A DNA stretch of 64,000 nt from positions 124,001 through 188,000 of the forward strand of contig DITV01000002.1 of NCBI GenBank assembly GCA_002422915.1, read 5' to 3'. Source of the DNA: Candidatus Saccharibacteria bacterium UBA6175. Its GTDB lineage: Bacteria; Patescibacteriota; Saccharimonadia; Saccharimonadales; Saccharimonadaceae. This document shows positions 10,345 to 19,489 of this stretch, piece after piece. The translations under genes were made by a program, and so were the position numbers. Numbering within the stretch: the first letter of the stretch is position 1; each line of letters starts with the position of its first letter. The notes below the pieces were generated by a model. The model saw only the letters and a program-made list of their open reading frames with translations, was not told where the DNA came from and ran no database searches.

Positions 10345-11292
10345 TTAACGTATGAGCGCGCGGGCTTCGTCGGTGGTTTTGGTGTGCATGAGCTTGTCGC
10401 GCAGTTCGGCGGCGCCGTCAAAATCACGGACGTAGATCTTAAAGAATCGTTTGAGGGGGTCGTAAGGGCGCGGGCCGATTTCTTTACTGTACTTGTCATG
10501 AAGATCAAGTTGCATGTTCAAAAGGCCCAAGAACTCTTCCTTGGTGTGGCCCTGCTGCTGTTCGGCGAAGGCAAATGGATTGGTAAAAATACCACGCCCA
10601 ATCATGGCACCGTCGACGCCGTATTCCTTGATGAGCTCAAGGCCGTGATCACGGTCGCGAATGTCACCGTTAATGGTGAGCTTGGTGTGTGGCGCGATTT
10701 CATCGCGCAGCTTTTTGATGTCGTGAATTAATTCGTAGTGAGCCGGCACTTTACTCATTTCTTTTCGGGTCCGAAGATGAATCGTCAGGTTGGCGATGTC
10801 CTGCTTGAGAATATGTGTGAGCCAGTCGGTCCATTCGTCGGTACGGACGTCACCAAGACGAGTCTTCACGCTGACCGGTAGGCCTCCTTCTTTCGCAGCG
10901 GCGATCAGTTCGGCGGCGCGCTCGGGGTGGCGAATCAGTCCACTGCCCGATCCAATCTTCACGACGTCTTTAGCCGGACACCCCATATTAATATCAATGC
11001 CCGCAAAGCCACGCTCTTTGAGCGCCTTACTCATAAAGGCGAAGTGTTCGGGTTCAGTGCCCCAGATTTGGGCGATAATTGGCTGCTCATCTGACGTAAA
11101 TGCTAAGCGACCTTCGGTGCTGTGCCTCCCTTTCTCACTAAAGAAGCTGGCTGCATTGGTGAATTCAGTGAAGTAGACGTCTGGCCGACCGGCGGCGTCG
11201 ATGACATGACGAAACACGACGTCAGTCACCGCCTCCATGGGGGCGAGTACAAAAAATGGTGTTGGTAATTGGTCCCAGACTGATTTGGTCAT
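10345..11292 (-). CDS. dus: tRNA-dihydrouridine synthase
   Basis: 315-residue FMN-dependent TIM-barrel enzyme reducing specific uridines in the tRNA D-loop. It shows the N-terminal [12 protein letters not shown] segment, the catalytic [18 protein letters not shown] motif with the active-site Cys, [18 protein letters not shown], and the late [31 protein letters not shown] block that binds FMN phosphate. Which Dus subfamily (A, B or C) is not clear. A TATACT box lies upstream at about 11318-11323, roughly 25 nt from the chosen start. A small overlapping frame also leads into the ATG (ATGA), so a short coupled leader peptide is possible. Confidence 0.93.
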   Translation of the reverse strand: MTKSVWDQLPTPFFVLAPMEAVTDVVFRHVIDAAGRPDVYFTEFTNAASFFSEKGRHSTEGRLAFTSDEQPIIAQIWGTEPEHFAFMSKALKERGFAGIDINMGCPAKDVVKIGSGSGLIRHPERAAELIAAAKEGGLPVSVKTRLGDVRTDEWTDWLTHILKQDIANLTIHLRTRKEMSKVPAHYELIHDIKKLRDEIAPHTKLTINGDIRDRDHGLELIKEYGVDGAMIGRGIFTNPFAFAEQQQGHTKEEFLGLLNMQLDLHDKYSKEIGPRPYDPLKRFFKIYVRDFDGAAELRDKLMHTKTTDEARALIR

Positions 11293-11417
11293 CTCTCATC
11301 GTCCATAACTCTATAAGTATACCGTGTTATGAAAAATGAGGGACGAGAGATAGTGGCGCTATGCATCTCCTTTTCTGGCGCACAACACATGGTGTCGGCG
11401 GTCCCTTTGTTGGATGC

Positions 11418-11582
11418 TTACCAGCTGAGTCCCTGCTTCTTGAGGGCTTCTCTGGCTCGGCTTCCATCCCCTCCGCTACCGAAGTCGGTTCTCGCCGTTT
11501 TCTGGGCAAGAGCGATATCGCTGGAGTTTTTGGAGCCGTTCTTCACCGAAGTGATTGCAGCATCGATTCGAGGATCCTTAAT
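11418..11582 (-). CDS. Candidate small protein with ATT start
   Basis: 54-codon frame preceded by AAGGAGGTGATTC (11585-11597), a near-perfect complement of the 16S 3' end, but with no ATG/GTG/TTG at the right distance. The in-frame codon 9 nt downstream is ATT, a start codon known in bacteria chiefly for infC. The product is basic and polar (IDAAITSVKNG, DFGSGGDGSR) and ends LSW. It sits at the 3' end of a structured leader driven by a strong promoter at 11920-11947. I do not recognise the family. A GTG overlapping the SD is an alternative start. Confidence 0.35.
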   Translation of the reverse strand: MKDPRIDAAITSVKNGSKNSSDIALAQKTARTDFGSGGDGSRAREALKKQGLSW

Positions 11583-11599
11583 ATGAATCACCTCCTTAG

Positions 11600-11913
11600 G
11601 GTGAATCGAAGGGATAGAAAAGTATTTGATGCGAGGAGGCCTCCAGGGACGCGGGCTTGCGGGCACGTCTTGCTGAAGGCCTCCTCCGTTATCGTTGCGG
11701 CGTCAGCAGCTAAAAACGACTGGGTAACTCGTACACTTGGGGGAAGCGCACGAGCAGTCGTTAACGATAACGGTTCCGGCACCCCGGATTGGGGGGCAAA
11801 GAAGGGTGCGGAACGGGGCCACTATCTCTAAAAGTGCATGAAAGAGACAGCGAGAAGTGGTGACTAACGAGGATGTTTACTACTCAGCACGTCTCGCTAT
11901 CTCGATTTCAGCA
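11600..11913 (-). ncRNA. Long structured leader or ncRNA, unknown class
   Basis: About 310 nt downstream of a strong promoter and packed with paired arms: 11844-11855 with 11892-11903 (11 of 12 pairs), 11773-11784 with 11804-11814, 11686-11696 with 11763-11773 (11 of 11), enclosing 11715-11722 with 11755-11762 (8 of 8), and 11633-11642 with 11677-11686 (10 of 10). It lacks the tmRNA tRNA-like ends, the RNase P core box and the T-box signature. It could be a riboswitch-like leader for the small frame at 11418-11582 or an independent RNA. Confidence 0.5.
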
Positions 11914-11919
11914 TTTATT

Positions 11920-11947
11920 ATTATAGCAAATAATCAGGAAAAGTCAA
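11920..11947 (-). promoter_or_regulatory. Strong sigma70-type promoter
   Basis: TTGACT (11942-11947) and TATAAT (11920-11925) separated by 16 bp on the minus strand. Predicted start near 11913. Unlike most promoters in this window it has a good -35 and drives a structured RNA rather than a leaderless gene. Confidence 0.75.
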
Positions 11948-11965
11948 TACACTCACGCTTAGCGG

Positions 11966-14900
11966 CTAGATTGCACCGCTCAGGAGGTCCTCTTCAAAAG
12001 CCAGCACTCCCTTGAGAGACGGTTCGTAGTGAGACGTATCCGGTAGGTCTAGCGCCATAATCTTCTTCCATACAATCTCGATCAGCTTTCTGAACCGTTC
12101 CAGTTCGGCTGCATCATAGTGCATGGCGTGTGAGACGATCTGTCCACTTTTGGTTGGCTCGACGAAGGCAATGGTTCCTGAGTTGACGGTGTACTGGTGA
12201 TAGTCGCGGGAGTGTTCAACCATGAGTTTGTAGAATAGCAGTTGCTGCTGGTACGAATGCATTTTCATAGCGTCAAACTCACCCGACGCGCGGCCTGGTT
12301 CAACCGGCTTCCCTGTTTTGTAATCAGTCACCGACATGGTTTTTTCGGTTTGGTGAATATGGGCAACGTCGAGCATGCCAGTAAGACGCGCTTCACCGAG
12401 CACAACGCCCTGGTGCTTAAAGCTGAGTTCTGGTTTTTGGTTTTGGCTGAACGATCCTTCGTAGTGGTCGATGAACCGTCGCAGATCTTCGCTTCCCTTT
12501 TGCAGGTAAAAGTTGAGGTCGCGCTCCGACAGTCGTTCGCGGTGCAGCGCTGTTTCAAAGACCGACAACACATCCTCTAGTGGCTTTTGGCTGCCCGTTT
12601 GGTTGAAGTGGAGGTGCACGTCTTGGAGCGCGGCGTGCACTGCCGATCCGTAACTCGCCGAGGATGATTTTTCTGACGGGAAATGGAGTAAGTTATTCAG
12701 CAAGAAATGACGTGGGCCACCGCGAGTAACGTCGAGGAAGTTGTGCAGATGCGTCGCGCTGAGCGCGTAGGTTTTCATGCGCGGTAAAAGCAGTGAGCTC
12801 AGGTCGGCGCTGGGGGTGCTGAGTGGCTGATGCCAGGCAATCTCGGCCTGTTCGACCAACGTTTCGTGTGAATTGGCTTTTGGCTGCACCACCACCGCTT
12901 GCTTGTGTGCCAGGAAACTGGCGGGCAGTGTTGCCTTGCCTTGTTCGCTCGTCGTCGCATAGCTCACGATCAGTTCCTGCTTGGCGCGTGTCATGGCAAC
13001 GTAGAATAAACGAAGTCGTTCATCGGGGCTGTCCCCGGCTGGGGCGAGTGGCAGGTTTTCGGGGTAGCGAATTATGCGCTGACGGCTACGGGCCTTTTCA
13101 CCCCAAATCGCATCGATGGCGTGCGGAATAAAGACGATTGAGTATTCGAGGCCCTTTGACTTGTGAGCGGTCATGAGGGTGACGGCCTGTTCGTGCTCGT
13201 CGCCAACGTTTCGGTGCAATGGAATTGCGACACCCATCGTTCGGTGCGTATCGATGAAATCAATAAACAGTGAGAGTGTTGCCGGTACGTCGGACTTGTA
13301 GGCACGCAGTGCCCGACGAATGGCGCTGAGCGCTGCTAAGTAGTTCAGATAACGGCCTGGCTCGGCGGCGAGTTCCTCTGGTGAGAAGAAGTAGGTAAAG
13401 AAGGGGCTGGTGAAACTTCCTTCTTCGTCGTCTGGTCGACCAATCATACGGTCAAGGAGGCTTTCAAGTGTGTCGTGGTGAGCTCGGGCGGCCAATTCGA
13501 CTATCCAGGCGTGAATTGGCACAAAGCGCTCAAAGGCAGGCATACGGTCCATCCAGCGCCCGCGGCTATCGTAGGCATTTGTACTCAGCTGCCAGATTTC
13601 AAGCGGCGTCAGGCCCCATGCGGGGTGTGCCAGCAGCTGTGGCATGAGGGCGTTGGCATCGGCGTGTCGCTGGGTTGCGAGTAATGATACGACACGGGCT
13701 AAAAGTTCAAGCGCAACAATCGGCGCTTCGTCGAGTGCATTATCTTGGCGTTCGTAGCGAACCGGAATGCCGGCATGTTCAAAATGAGGAAGGAGCTCAG
13801 CCAGTTCGGCATGCTTACGTGTAAGTACGACGATGTCATTGGCGTCATGCTTCTTCAAGCGATCCTGGATCTGTTCGATGAGCCACTGGCGCTCGTCTTG
13901 CGCACGTTCTAGCTCGAATAACTCCGCTTTAGTGGCGCCACTTTGGTGGGCGGTCAACGTCTTATCCAGATCAGGGATGATAGTCTCGAGGCGCTCACCA
14001 CCCTGGGTGATGATTGCCCGGGCTTCTTCGAGAATGGGCGCCTGTGAGCGATAGTTATCTGTGAGCGTCACGACTGTTGCGGTGGGATACAGCTCGCGGA
14101 AGCGCAAAATGTTACTGATATCGGCACCTTGGAAGCTGTAAATTGCTTGGTCGTCGTCGCCGACTACCATAATGTTGGCGCTGTCATTACCATGTAGGCT
14201 GTCGGTTAGTCGGTGAATAATGCGCATCTGGGCGAGGTTTGTGTCTTGGAACTCGTCGACCATCATATACAGGTATTGTTCTTGCAGCGCGAAGCGCAGG
14301 TCGTCGTAGACTTCAATAGCGTGGACGACTTGCAGGATCATGTCGTCGTAATCGTAGCGGCTGGCCTGCTCCATGCGGCGCAAGTACTCACCATAGACGT
14401 AGGCAGTGGCCCGAAGCTTGGCAATATGTTTTCGTGACGCCAGCTGTTGGCCGTGGGGGCCGCCTTTTTCGAGCCATTTTTTCTTCCAGGCGGTCAGTGG
14501 TTTTGTGGGATGTTCTGTTTCAGCTGCTTCAACAGCAGCAACGAGACTATCGTAGATAGTGCGAATCAGCGGTGTTACTTCGTACAGTGTCTCGGAGTTG
14601 TTCGCTGCCTCGGTGAGCGATGCGACGGCGGTGCTTAGTGGTTCAGCCAAGCCTTTTTTGATAGGTGTGTCGAACAGTGCTCCAATGGTGCGTTCAATCA
14701 TGTCGAGCGCAATTTCATCTTGGTCGAGAATTGCCCGCAGCTCATCACTCGTTAGACCACTTCGCTTCAGCTCCGAGATGATTGTCTGAGCAGCCTTAAG
14801 ATGAACAAATTCGCCGTTCATCGTGGTAGCGAGTGGGCTTGAGTGAGGGAGCTCACTAAAGATACTACGAAGCAATTCGTAGCGCGTGACATCATCGGCG

Positions 14901-15238
14901 GGCTGAAAATCGGCGCCATTATAAAAGTACTCGCGGTAACGGTTGATGATTTCTGTCCCGAAACTGTGAAAAGTGTGAATCGAGACTTTGTAGGCGTCTT
15001 TCCCGATGATCCCGATCAGACGTTCGCGCATGGCGGCGGCACCGCTATCGGTGAAGGTCAAGCAAAGAATGTTCTCGGGAAGCGTGTCGGTTTTTTGCAA
15101 AACGTTAGCAATACGAACACTAAGCAGCTCGGTTTTTCCTGTACCTGGCCCGGCCACGACCATCACCGGTCCATCGATGGCATCAACAGCCTGTTTTTGT
15201 CGTTGGTTTAGCTGGGCGTAGCGTGAAGAGAACTCCAT
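11966..15238 (-). CDS. UvrD/PcrA-type helicase with RecB-like nuclease domain
   Basis: 1090 residues. SF1A helicase motifs in order: QxxA-type LNQRQKQAVDA, Walker A AGPGTGKT (about 30-37), Walker B MMVDEFQDTN, motif III GDDDQAIYSFQGA, and motif VI VAMTRAKQE. The last 250 residues carry a PD-(D/E)xK RecB-family nuclease with the diagnostic core TDYKTGKP. The architecture resembles AddA-like or actinobacterial AdnB-type helicase-nucleases used in double-strand-break resection. No AddB partner is next to it. The start at 15238 has TATAAT at 15247-15252, 8 nt upstream (leaderless), and is divergent from the gene at 15276. Confidence 0.92.
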   Translation of the reverse strand: MEFSSRYAQLNQRQKQAVDAIDGPVMVVAGPGTGKTELLSVRIANVLQKTDTLPENILCLTFTDSGAAAMRERLIGIIGKDAYKVSIHTFHSFGTEIINRYREYFYNGADFQPADDVTRYELLRSIFSELPHSSPLATTMNGEFVHLKAAQTIISELKRSGLTSDELRAILDQDEIALDMIERTIGALFDTPIKKGLAEPLSTAVASLTEAANNSETLYEVTPLIRTIYDSLVAAVEAAETEHPTKPLTAWKKKWLEKGGPHGQQLASRKHIAKLRATAYVYGEYLRRMEQASRYDYDDMILQVVHAIEVYDDLRFALQEQYLYMMVDEFQDTNLAQMRIIHRLTDSLHGNDSANIMVVGDDDQAIYSFQGADISNILRFRELYPTATVVTLTDNYRSQAPILEEARAIITQGGERLETIIPDLDKTLTAHQSGATKAELFELERAQDERQWLIEQIQDRLKKHDANDIVVLTRKHAELAELLPHFEHAGIPVRYERQDNALDEAPIVALELLARVVSLLATQRHADANALMPQLLAHPAWGLTPLEIWQLSTNAYDSRGRWMDRMPAFERFVPIHAWIVELAARAHHDTLESLLDRMIGRPDDEEGSFTSPFFTYFFSPEELAAEPGRYLNYLAALSAIRRALRAYKSDVPATLSLFIDFIDTHRTMGVAIPLHRNVGDEHEQAVTLMTAHKSKGLEYSIVFIPHAIDAIWGEKARSRQRIIRYPENLPLAPAGDSPDERLRLFYVAMTRAKQELIVSYATTSEQGKATLPASFLAHKQAVVVQPKANSHETLVEQAEIAWHQPLSTPSADLSSLLLPRMKTYALSATHLHNFLDVTRGGPRHFLLNNLLHFPSEKSSSASYGSAVHAALQDVHLHFNQTGSQKPLEDVLSVFETALHRERLSERDLNFYLQKGSEDLRRFIDHYEGSFSQNQKPELSFKHQGVVLGEARLTGMLDVAHIHQTEKTMSVTDYKTGKPVEPGRASGEFDAMKMHSYQQQLLFYKLMVEHSRDYHQYTVNSGTIAFVEPTKSGQIVSHAMHYDAAELERFRKLIEIVWKKIMALDLPDTSHYEPSLKGVLAFEEDLLSGAI

Positions 15239-15246
15239 ATACCTCT

Positions 15247-15268
15247 ATTATACCTGAGGTGGTACAAT
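15247..15268. promoter_or_regulatory. Compact divergent leaderless promoter pair
   Basis: Only 37 bp separate two divergent start codons. TATAAT (minus, 15247-15252) lies 8 nt from the helicase ATG and TACAAT (plus, 15263-15268) lies 7 nt from the ATG at 15276. Both transcripts would therefore start at or next to their initiation codons. Confidence 0.65.
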
Positions 15269-15275
15269 AACAGGC

Positions 15276-15764
15276 ATGAATGAGCACGTCTATAATGACA
15301 TTGAACTCGAACGGACGCTGAAAGCGAAGTTTGGGGTTGATGCTGAAGTCGACGCGGTCATTGGACGTCGGTTCCCCGTCAGTCGTACCGCTGAAGCGAC
15401 TCTTTTCCTGACAAAAAAGAAGCAACTGTTTCTGTTTGTCAGTAGTCAGTCAAAACTGGTATTAAGCGACGTGCAGAAAATCGTTTCAAGGGTTGGGCTG
15501 AAGGCTGAAATGTATCTCCCGCCAAAGGGGCGGCCGCACTATTTTGATGAAGTCGGCACCCAGCTCTTTCGCGAGGTATTTCCTGGTCGTACCAACATTA
15601 ATGCGCAAGACATCGCTTTTTATCGGACGCTCACTCCCTATTCCCCTGCGCTGATTCTCATTTCAGAAGTAAAAGAAGGTGTTGTTCGCCAGTTTGACAG
15701 CGATAATACCGGCGGCTGGCGCTTACTCGCAAAGTTTGCCTATCGTCGAATTAAGACGAGCTAG
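15276..15764 (+). CDS. Hypothetical protein, 162 aa
   Basis: Unrecognised soluble alpha/beta protein without signal peptide or membrane helix. Features: a Lys/Phe-rich strand TKKKQLFLFVSSQSKLVLSD, a GRPHYFDEVGTQLF segment and an Arg-rich C-terminus. Divergent from the helicase-nuclease and convergent with the gene at 15761, overlapping its stop by 4 nt. Leaderless promoter as described for 15263-15268. No function can be assigned. Confidence 0.6.
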   Translation: MNEHVYNDIELERTLKAKFGVDAEVDAVIGRRFPVSRTAEATLFLTKKKQLFLFVSSQSKLVLSDVQKIVSRVGLKAEMYLPPKGRPHYFDEVGTQLFREVFPGRTNINAQDIAFYRTLTPYSPALILISEVKEGVVRQFDSDNTGGWRLLAKFAYRRIKTS

Positions 15765-16408
15765 ACTGAGAGATTTTGAGCAAGTGTTTGAAGTGCTTGT
15801 TGTGCTGTTTCGGTGGTGAAGGTCGTGGCATCACGGGGTTCGGTGATGGAAAGTGTGTAATGGCGAAGCCCGTCAATAAGCGTAAGGCTATGTCGTGTTC
15901 CTGCTGGCTCAACGACGTCATTGCTCAAAAAGTATGACGGCTTTCCTTCAATAGAACCTGCAATAACACCCGGTTCGTTTGCAATCGCAAATGCATCGAG
16001 GCTTTCTTGGCTGCCGTGGACGTAGACTTCAACCGTGAGACCCTGTTGACCATTGAACCCATTTTCAAAAGTGCCCCCTTCAATAAAAGAGTATACGCAA
16101 GATTGTGTTTCGTCTCCTTTAATTTGTTCGCCAAATTGGCTGCCGATATACACGCGACCGGTATTGTCGGGGCCTTGGAGCAACTGAGCGACTGACCCGA
16201 GTGTATTCTGGATGACAGCTTTGTCGAGTACCGTGCACGCTCCGTAGTCTTTCGAGGTATCAACTTGGCCCGGCTCCACCGTGGCAACTGGTGCACCCTG
16301 ATCGGTGTTTGAAGGTCTGTTTAATAGAATGAGCGCCCCGAACGCTAGCCCGGCAACCACAATCACTGCGCCTATACTGATGAGAATTTGTTTGAGTCGG
16401 TTATTCAT
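15761..16408 (-). CDS. Membrane-anchored extracytoplasmic protein, pilin-linked
   Basis: 215 residues: short cytoplasmic N-terminus, one membrane helix (about 7-29, ISIGAVIVVAGLAFGALILL), then an extracytoplasmic domain with two Cys (YGACTVLD, TQSCVYSF) that could form a disulfide. No family recognised. Its ATG at 16408 overlaps the TGA stop of the upstream prepilin gene by 1 nt, so the two are translationally coupled and probably act together at the cell surface. Confidence 0.6.
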   Translation of the reverse strand: MNNRLKQILISIGAVIVVAGLAFGALILLNRPSNTDQGAPVATVEPGQVDTSKDYGACTVLDKAVIQNTLGSVAQLLQGPDNTGRVYIGSQFGEQIKGDETQSCVYSFIEGGTFENGFNGQQGLTVEVYVHGSQESLDAFAIANEPGVIAGSIEGKPSYFLSNDVVEPAGTRHSLTLIDGLRHYTLSITEPRDATTFTTETAQQALQTLAQNLSV

Positions 16409-18072
16409 CAGCAACTGCTTCCTCCGGCCGTCACACAACGAGTATTGAGATAGGTCTGGCTAGAATTAGCGTTGGGTCCGTTACAGCGAATGTAGGCTTC
16501 GAAGATAGCCTGGAACCCACTGCTTGGCGATATCATGTGCCAGGTCGCTCTTGTTGTCCAGCCGGCTTCATACCAGGTTGTCGGTGAGTTATAGCGACCA
16601 CGCATCCATACATTACGAGTGGTGCCCGCTGGACAGGTACCATCGACAGTCCCGTATGCGTGGTAGTAGTTCCCAGCTGGGTTAAAGGTTACACCGGGTA
16701 GCCAGCCGCTTTCAGAAGAGTGTTTAACCGTGCAGCATGGGCGAACGGCACTAAAGCTCACACCCGTCGCTGCATTAACCGTCGTCGTTGCAGTGGCAGT
16801 AGGTGATGGACTAATGCTCTGGGTTGATCCAACAAGAGCGTAGACTCGATAGTATCTGGTTTGGCCTTGGCTGAGCCCAGTCACCACTTGGCTAGTTCCT
16901 GTAATGCCGGTGATTGTCGTTGGTGAGGTGAACGACGAGCTCGTTGAGTGCTGAAGTGTGTACGTGGTCGCAACACTGACCGATGCCCAGTTAAGCGTCA
17001 CTTGCGTCGAAGAGTTGACGGTAGCGGTGAGAGTTGCTGGCGCAGGAACGAACGTCGTAGCTGTGCCAATGTTCGAAAGCGGGCTTTCGATTGCACCGTC
17101 AACACCCTTTACCTGATAGTAGTATGCGACACCTGTCGACAAACCAGTCCGTACCGAAGAGGTACCAGTGATGCCAGGAATCTCTATTGGGCTCACAAGA
17201 TTTCCGCCGCTGACCGATGTTGCTTGGTAGAGCGTATATGTTGTCGACCCGGCAATCGCACCCCAAGTGACAGTAATTTGTGAGTTGGAGTTAGCTGTTG
17301 CGACGAGTGACGAGGCACTGAGTGCATCCGTGGTTGGCGATACGGTGTTTGACCACTGTCCAGTGAGATCTCCAGCAAAGAGCGCTTCGACCCGTAGCCA
17401 GTACTGGGTTCCGTCGGTGAGACCAGTTGCCTGGTAGGTTGTTTCAGGAAGGTCAAACATCGGGTCGCCGCTATCAAATGTCGAGTTTGTACTAATTTGG
17501 ACCCTGTAATTTGATGCATTAAGCACGGGCGACCAAGAAACGGTAATGGTTGTAAAGTCAGTATCGGTCACCGTAAGTACGGGCACACCGGAGGTCGCAA
17601 TATCGGTGCTGCGCCGGCTTTCTATTTCGGCTATTGTATCTTGTGCTTCTTCTTTATATCTTAGCGTGTAGCTCAAGCACGAGCTTCCGCTTAAGCACGT
17701 CTCACTTCCATCTCCTTGGTATTCAAAGAAATCGTCACCCTCAAGTGTCAGCGGCTCGCATCGAAGAGAGTTATCGGTGTTCGATTCTCCTGGGGCAATT
17801 AATGCATCTGTGGTGATGCCAGGGAGGGCTTGTGCAACTGTTTCTGCTGGCGCCGTAAGGATAGCGCAGCCAGGGTATTCACCGTTCTCATCAAAATACT
17901 TTTCAAGTGACTCAACAAGCGAGGACACACTCGCAGATCGCTGTGCGTCTCTTCCATCTTCTTGGAAGCGAGTAAACCCGAATACCGTAATTGTTGCCAA
18001 AATGCCGATCACCGCAATGACCACGATGAGTTCGATAAGGGTAAAACCATTGGCACGGCGTGCGAGCTTCAT
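16408..18072 (-). CDS. Type IV prepilin-like protein with FN3 repeats
   Basis: 554 residues. The leader MKLARRANG is followed by FTLIELIVVIAVIGILATITVFGF: cleavage after Gly9 and Glu at +5 are the class III prepilin hallmarks. Residues about 40-130 resemble a pseudopilin head (FDENGEYPGC). Three fibronectin type III modules follow (TITVSWSPVLNASNYRVQ, QITVTWGAIAGSTTYTLY, QVTLNWASVSVATTYTLQ), then a Cys-containing C-terminal domain ending SSC. Likely a surface-displayed, extended adhesin exported by a type IV pilus machine. A TACACT box 7 nt upstream of the ATG supports the start. Coupled to the gene at 15761. Confidence 0.82.
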   Translation of the reverse strand: MKLARRANGFTLIELIVVIAVIGILATITVFGFTRFQEDGRDAQRSASVSSLVESLEKYFDENGEYPGCAILTAPAETVAQALPGITTDALIAPGESNTDNSLRCEPLTLEGDDFFEYQGDGSETCLSGSSCLSYTLRYKEEAQDTIAEIESRRSTDIATSGVPVLTVTDTDFTTITVSWSPVLNASNYRVQISTNSTFDSGDPMFDLPETTYQATGLTDGTQYWLRVEALFAGDLTGQWSNTVSPTTDALSASSLVATANSNSQITVTWGAIAGSTTYTLYQATSVSGGNLVSPIEIPGITGTSSVRTGLSTGVAYYYQVKGVDGAIESPLSNIGTATTFVPAPATLTATVNSSTQVTLNWASVSVATTYTLQHSTSSSFTSPTTITGITGTSQVVTGLSQGQTRYYRVYALVGSTQSISPSPTATATTTVNAATGVSFSAVRPCCTVKHSSESGWLPGVTFNPAGNYYHAYGTVDGTCPAGTTRNVWMRGRYNSPTTWYEAGWTTRATWHMISPSSGFQAIFEAYIRCNGPNANSSQTYLNTRCVTAGGSSC

Positions 18073-18103
18073 ACTCACCAGTGTACCATAGCCGTAAGCA
18101 GTA

Positions 18104-19405
18104 TCAAGCCTTGTCGAGAACGACGAGATGTTCGATATGAGGGGTATGGGGGAAGAAGTTGTAGCCTCGGTGTGCACGTACCGCGTATTTGGCTGAAAGC
18201 AGTGCGACGTCGCGGGCCTGAGTAGCCGGGTTGCAGGAAAGGTAGATAATTCGCTCCGGAAGGACTTCAAGTAAACGGTCGGTGACATCGGCGTGGAGGC
18301 CGGCGCGTGGCGGATCGACAATAACCGTCGCATCAGCCGTAATGTATTCTAGGGCAGCTTCGCTCGGTGCAAGGACGGCCGTGGCACCCTTTTTACCGAG
18401 TGCCTCAATGTTTTGACGCATTTCGCGTACGGCGTGTTCGTTTACTTCAACTAAAGTCACGTTGTCGCCCCCGATCGTCAGGCCAATCGTCCCAACGCCG
18501 CTATATAAGTCAACGACGGGCGTGTTCGCGGGGATCGCTTTTTGCATATCGCGCAACGCTTCTTCGTAGACTGGCAGATTAATTTGGAAGAAGCCCTCAG
18601 TCGCGTAGCGAAATGGGACATCGAGAATTGTGTCGGTGAGAGCAAGCTCGCCGTGTGCTTGCAAGCGTTCCGTGATGACGCTGGCGGGGCTTTTTGGGTT
18701 GCTGTATATCAGTTCGAAACCGTCGATGGCCAGCGCTTCGAGTTCTTCTGGGCTGAAGTGGGCAAATTCCAGTGATTTGACGTAGAGCTGGCCACTTACT
18801 TTGCCGTCTCGGCTTGAGCGAACCAAGAATGTCTTGAGCTCCATACCGTTCAGATGACGGCGCGAATGGAGAATGTCGATCATGCGAGCGGCTGCTTCGT
18901 TAATAGCGTCGCTTGCCAGGCTGGTGCCGTCAACTTCGATTTTCTGGTGAGAGCCACGTTTAAAGAACGCCAGGCTCAGGCTGCGTTCTTCCCTATTCCA
19001 CCAAAAGCTAAATTCAACCTTGTTACGGTAGCCGTACTCAACGCCGTCGGAATACATCTCGCTACTGGCTGGCAGTGCAAAGTGGTGCATGGCAAACGCT
19101 TCGTCGATCAGTTGGATTTTATAGCGGTTCTCGTCTTCTAAGGAAAGGATTTGCCACGGGCTGGTAGAAAGAAAGCTACCTGGGTCTTTTGGCGCAACCC
19201 GCTCGGGGCTGGCTTCGGTGACTTTTGTGACTACCCCTTCGGCATATGAAGAGCGCTTCTTGTTGATCTCTACTTCAACCAATTCGCCGGGTAACCCACC
19301 CCACACAAATAATTTGCGGCCATCTGCCATGGTCGCAATCGCCCTTCCTTCGCCGACGATGCGGTCCAGGCGGACTTCTTCAGTTTGGATAACTCGCTGT
19401 TTCAC
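18104..19405 (-). CDS. 23S rRNA/tRNA m5U methyltransferase (RlmD/TrmA family)
   Basis: 433 residues when started at GTG 19405. The N-terminal TRAM-like barrel (VRLDRIVGEGRAIATMADGR) precedes a SAM methyltransferase domain with VVDLYSGVGTIGL (motif I), VDPPRAGLH and the catalytic-Cys loop YLSCNPATQARD. It transfers methyl from SAM to C5 of uridine; whether the target is rRNA or tRNA is unclear. The GTG start is preferred over a longer ATG frame because TATACT at 19413-19418 is 7 nt upstream, so the longer frame would begin upstream of the transcript. The iron-sulfur Cys cluster of RlmD is not evident. Confidence 0.88.
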   Translation of the reverse strand: MKQRVIQTEEVRLDRIVGEGRAIATMADGRKLFVWGGLPGELVEVEINKKRSSYAEGVVTKVTEASPERVAPKDPGSFLSTSPWQILSLEDENRYKIQLIDEAFAMHHFALPASSEMYSDGVEYGYRNKVEFSFWWNREERSLSLAFFKRGSHQKIEVDGTSLASDAINEAAARMIDILHSRRHLNGMELKTFLVRSSRDGKVSGQLYVKSLEFAHFSPEELEALAIDGFELIYSNPKSPASVITERLQAHGELALTDTILDVPFRYATEGFFQINLPVYEEALRDMQKAIPANTPVVDLYSGVGTIGLTIGGDNVTLVEVNEHAVREMRQNIEALGKKGATAVLAPSEAALEYITADATVIVDPPRAGLHADVTDRLLEVLPERIIYLSCNPATQARDVALLSAKYAVRAHRGYNFFPHTPHIEHLVVLDKA

Positions 19406-19460
19406 TCTTGGTAGTATACTACAGTCCGGCCTATCCGCCTCTTTAAATGACGGCCTTTTG

Positions 19461-19469
19461 TGGTAAAAT
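19461..19469 (+). promoter_or_regulatory. Extended -10 promoter of tRNA-Gln
   Basis: TGGTAAAAT (TGn plus TAAAAT) about 30 nt before the tRNA 5' end. No clear -35 is seen. It is the only plausible promoter between the methyltransferase gene and the tRNA. Confidence 0.5.
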
Positions 19470-19489
19470 AATGAAGTTCTTTTCACACG

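Noticed and set aside
11361..11831. Plus-strand 156-codon frame in the structured region
   Set aside because: Composition is not protein-like, it has no ribosome site, and the perfect inverted repeats are better explained as RNA structure from the minus-strand promoter.
11600..11913. tmRNA (ssrA) in the structured region
   Set aside because: A TTAGCTGCTGA string resembles a tag end, but the frame does not stop there and no tRNA-like 5'/3' ends or T-arm are found.
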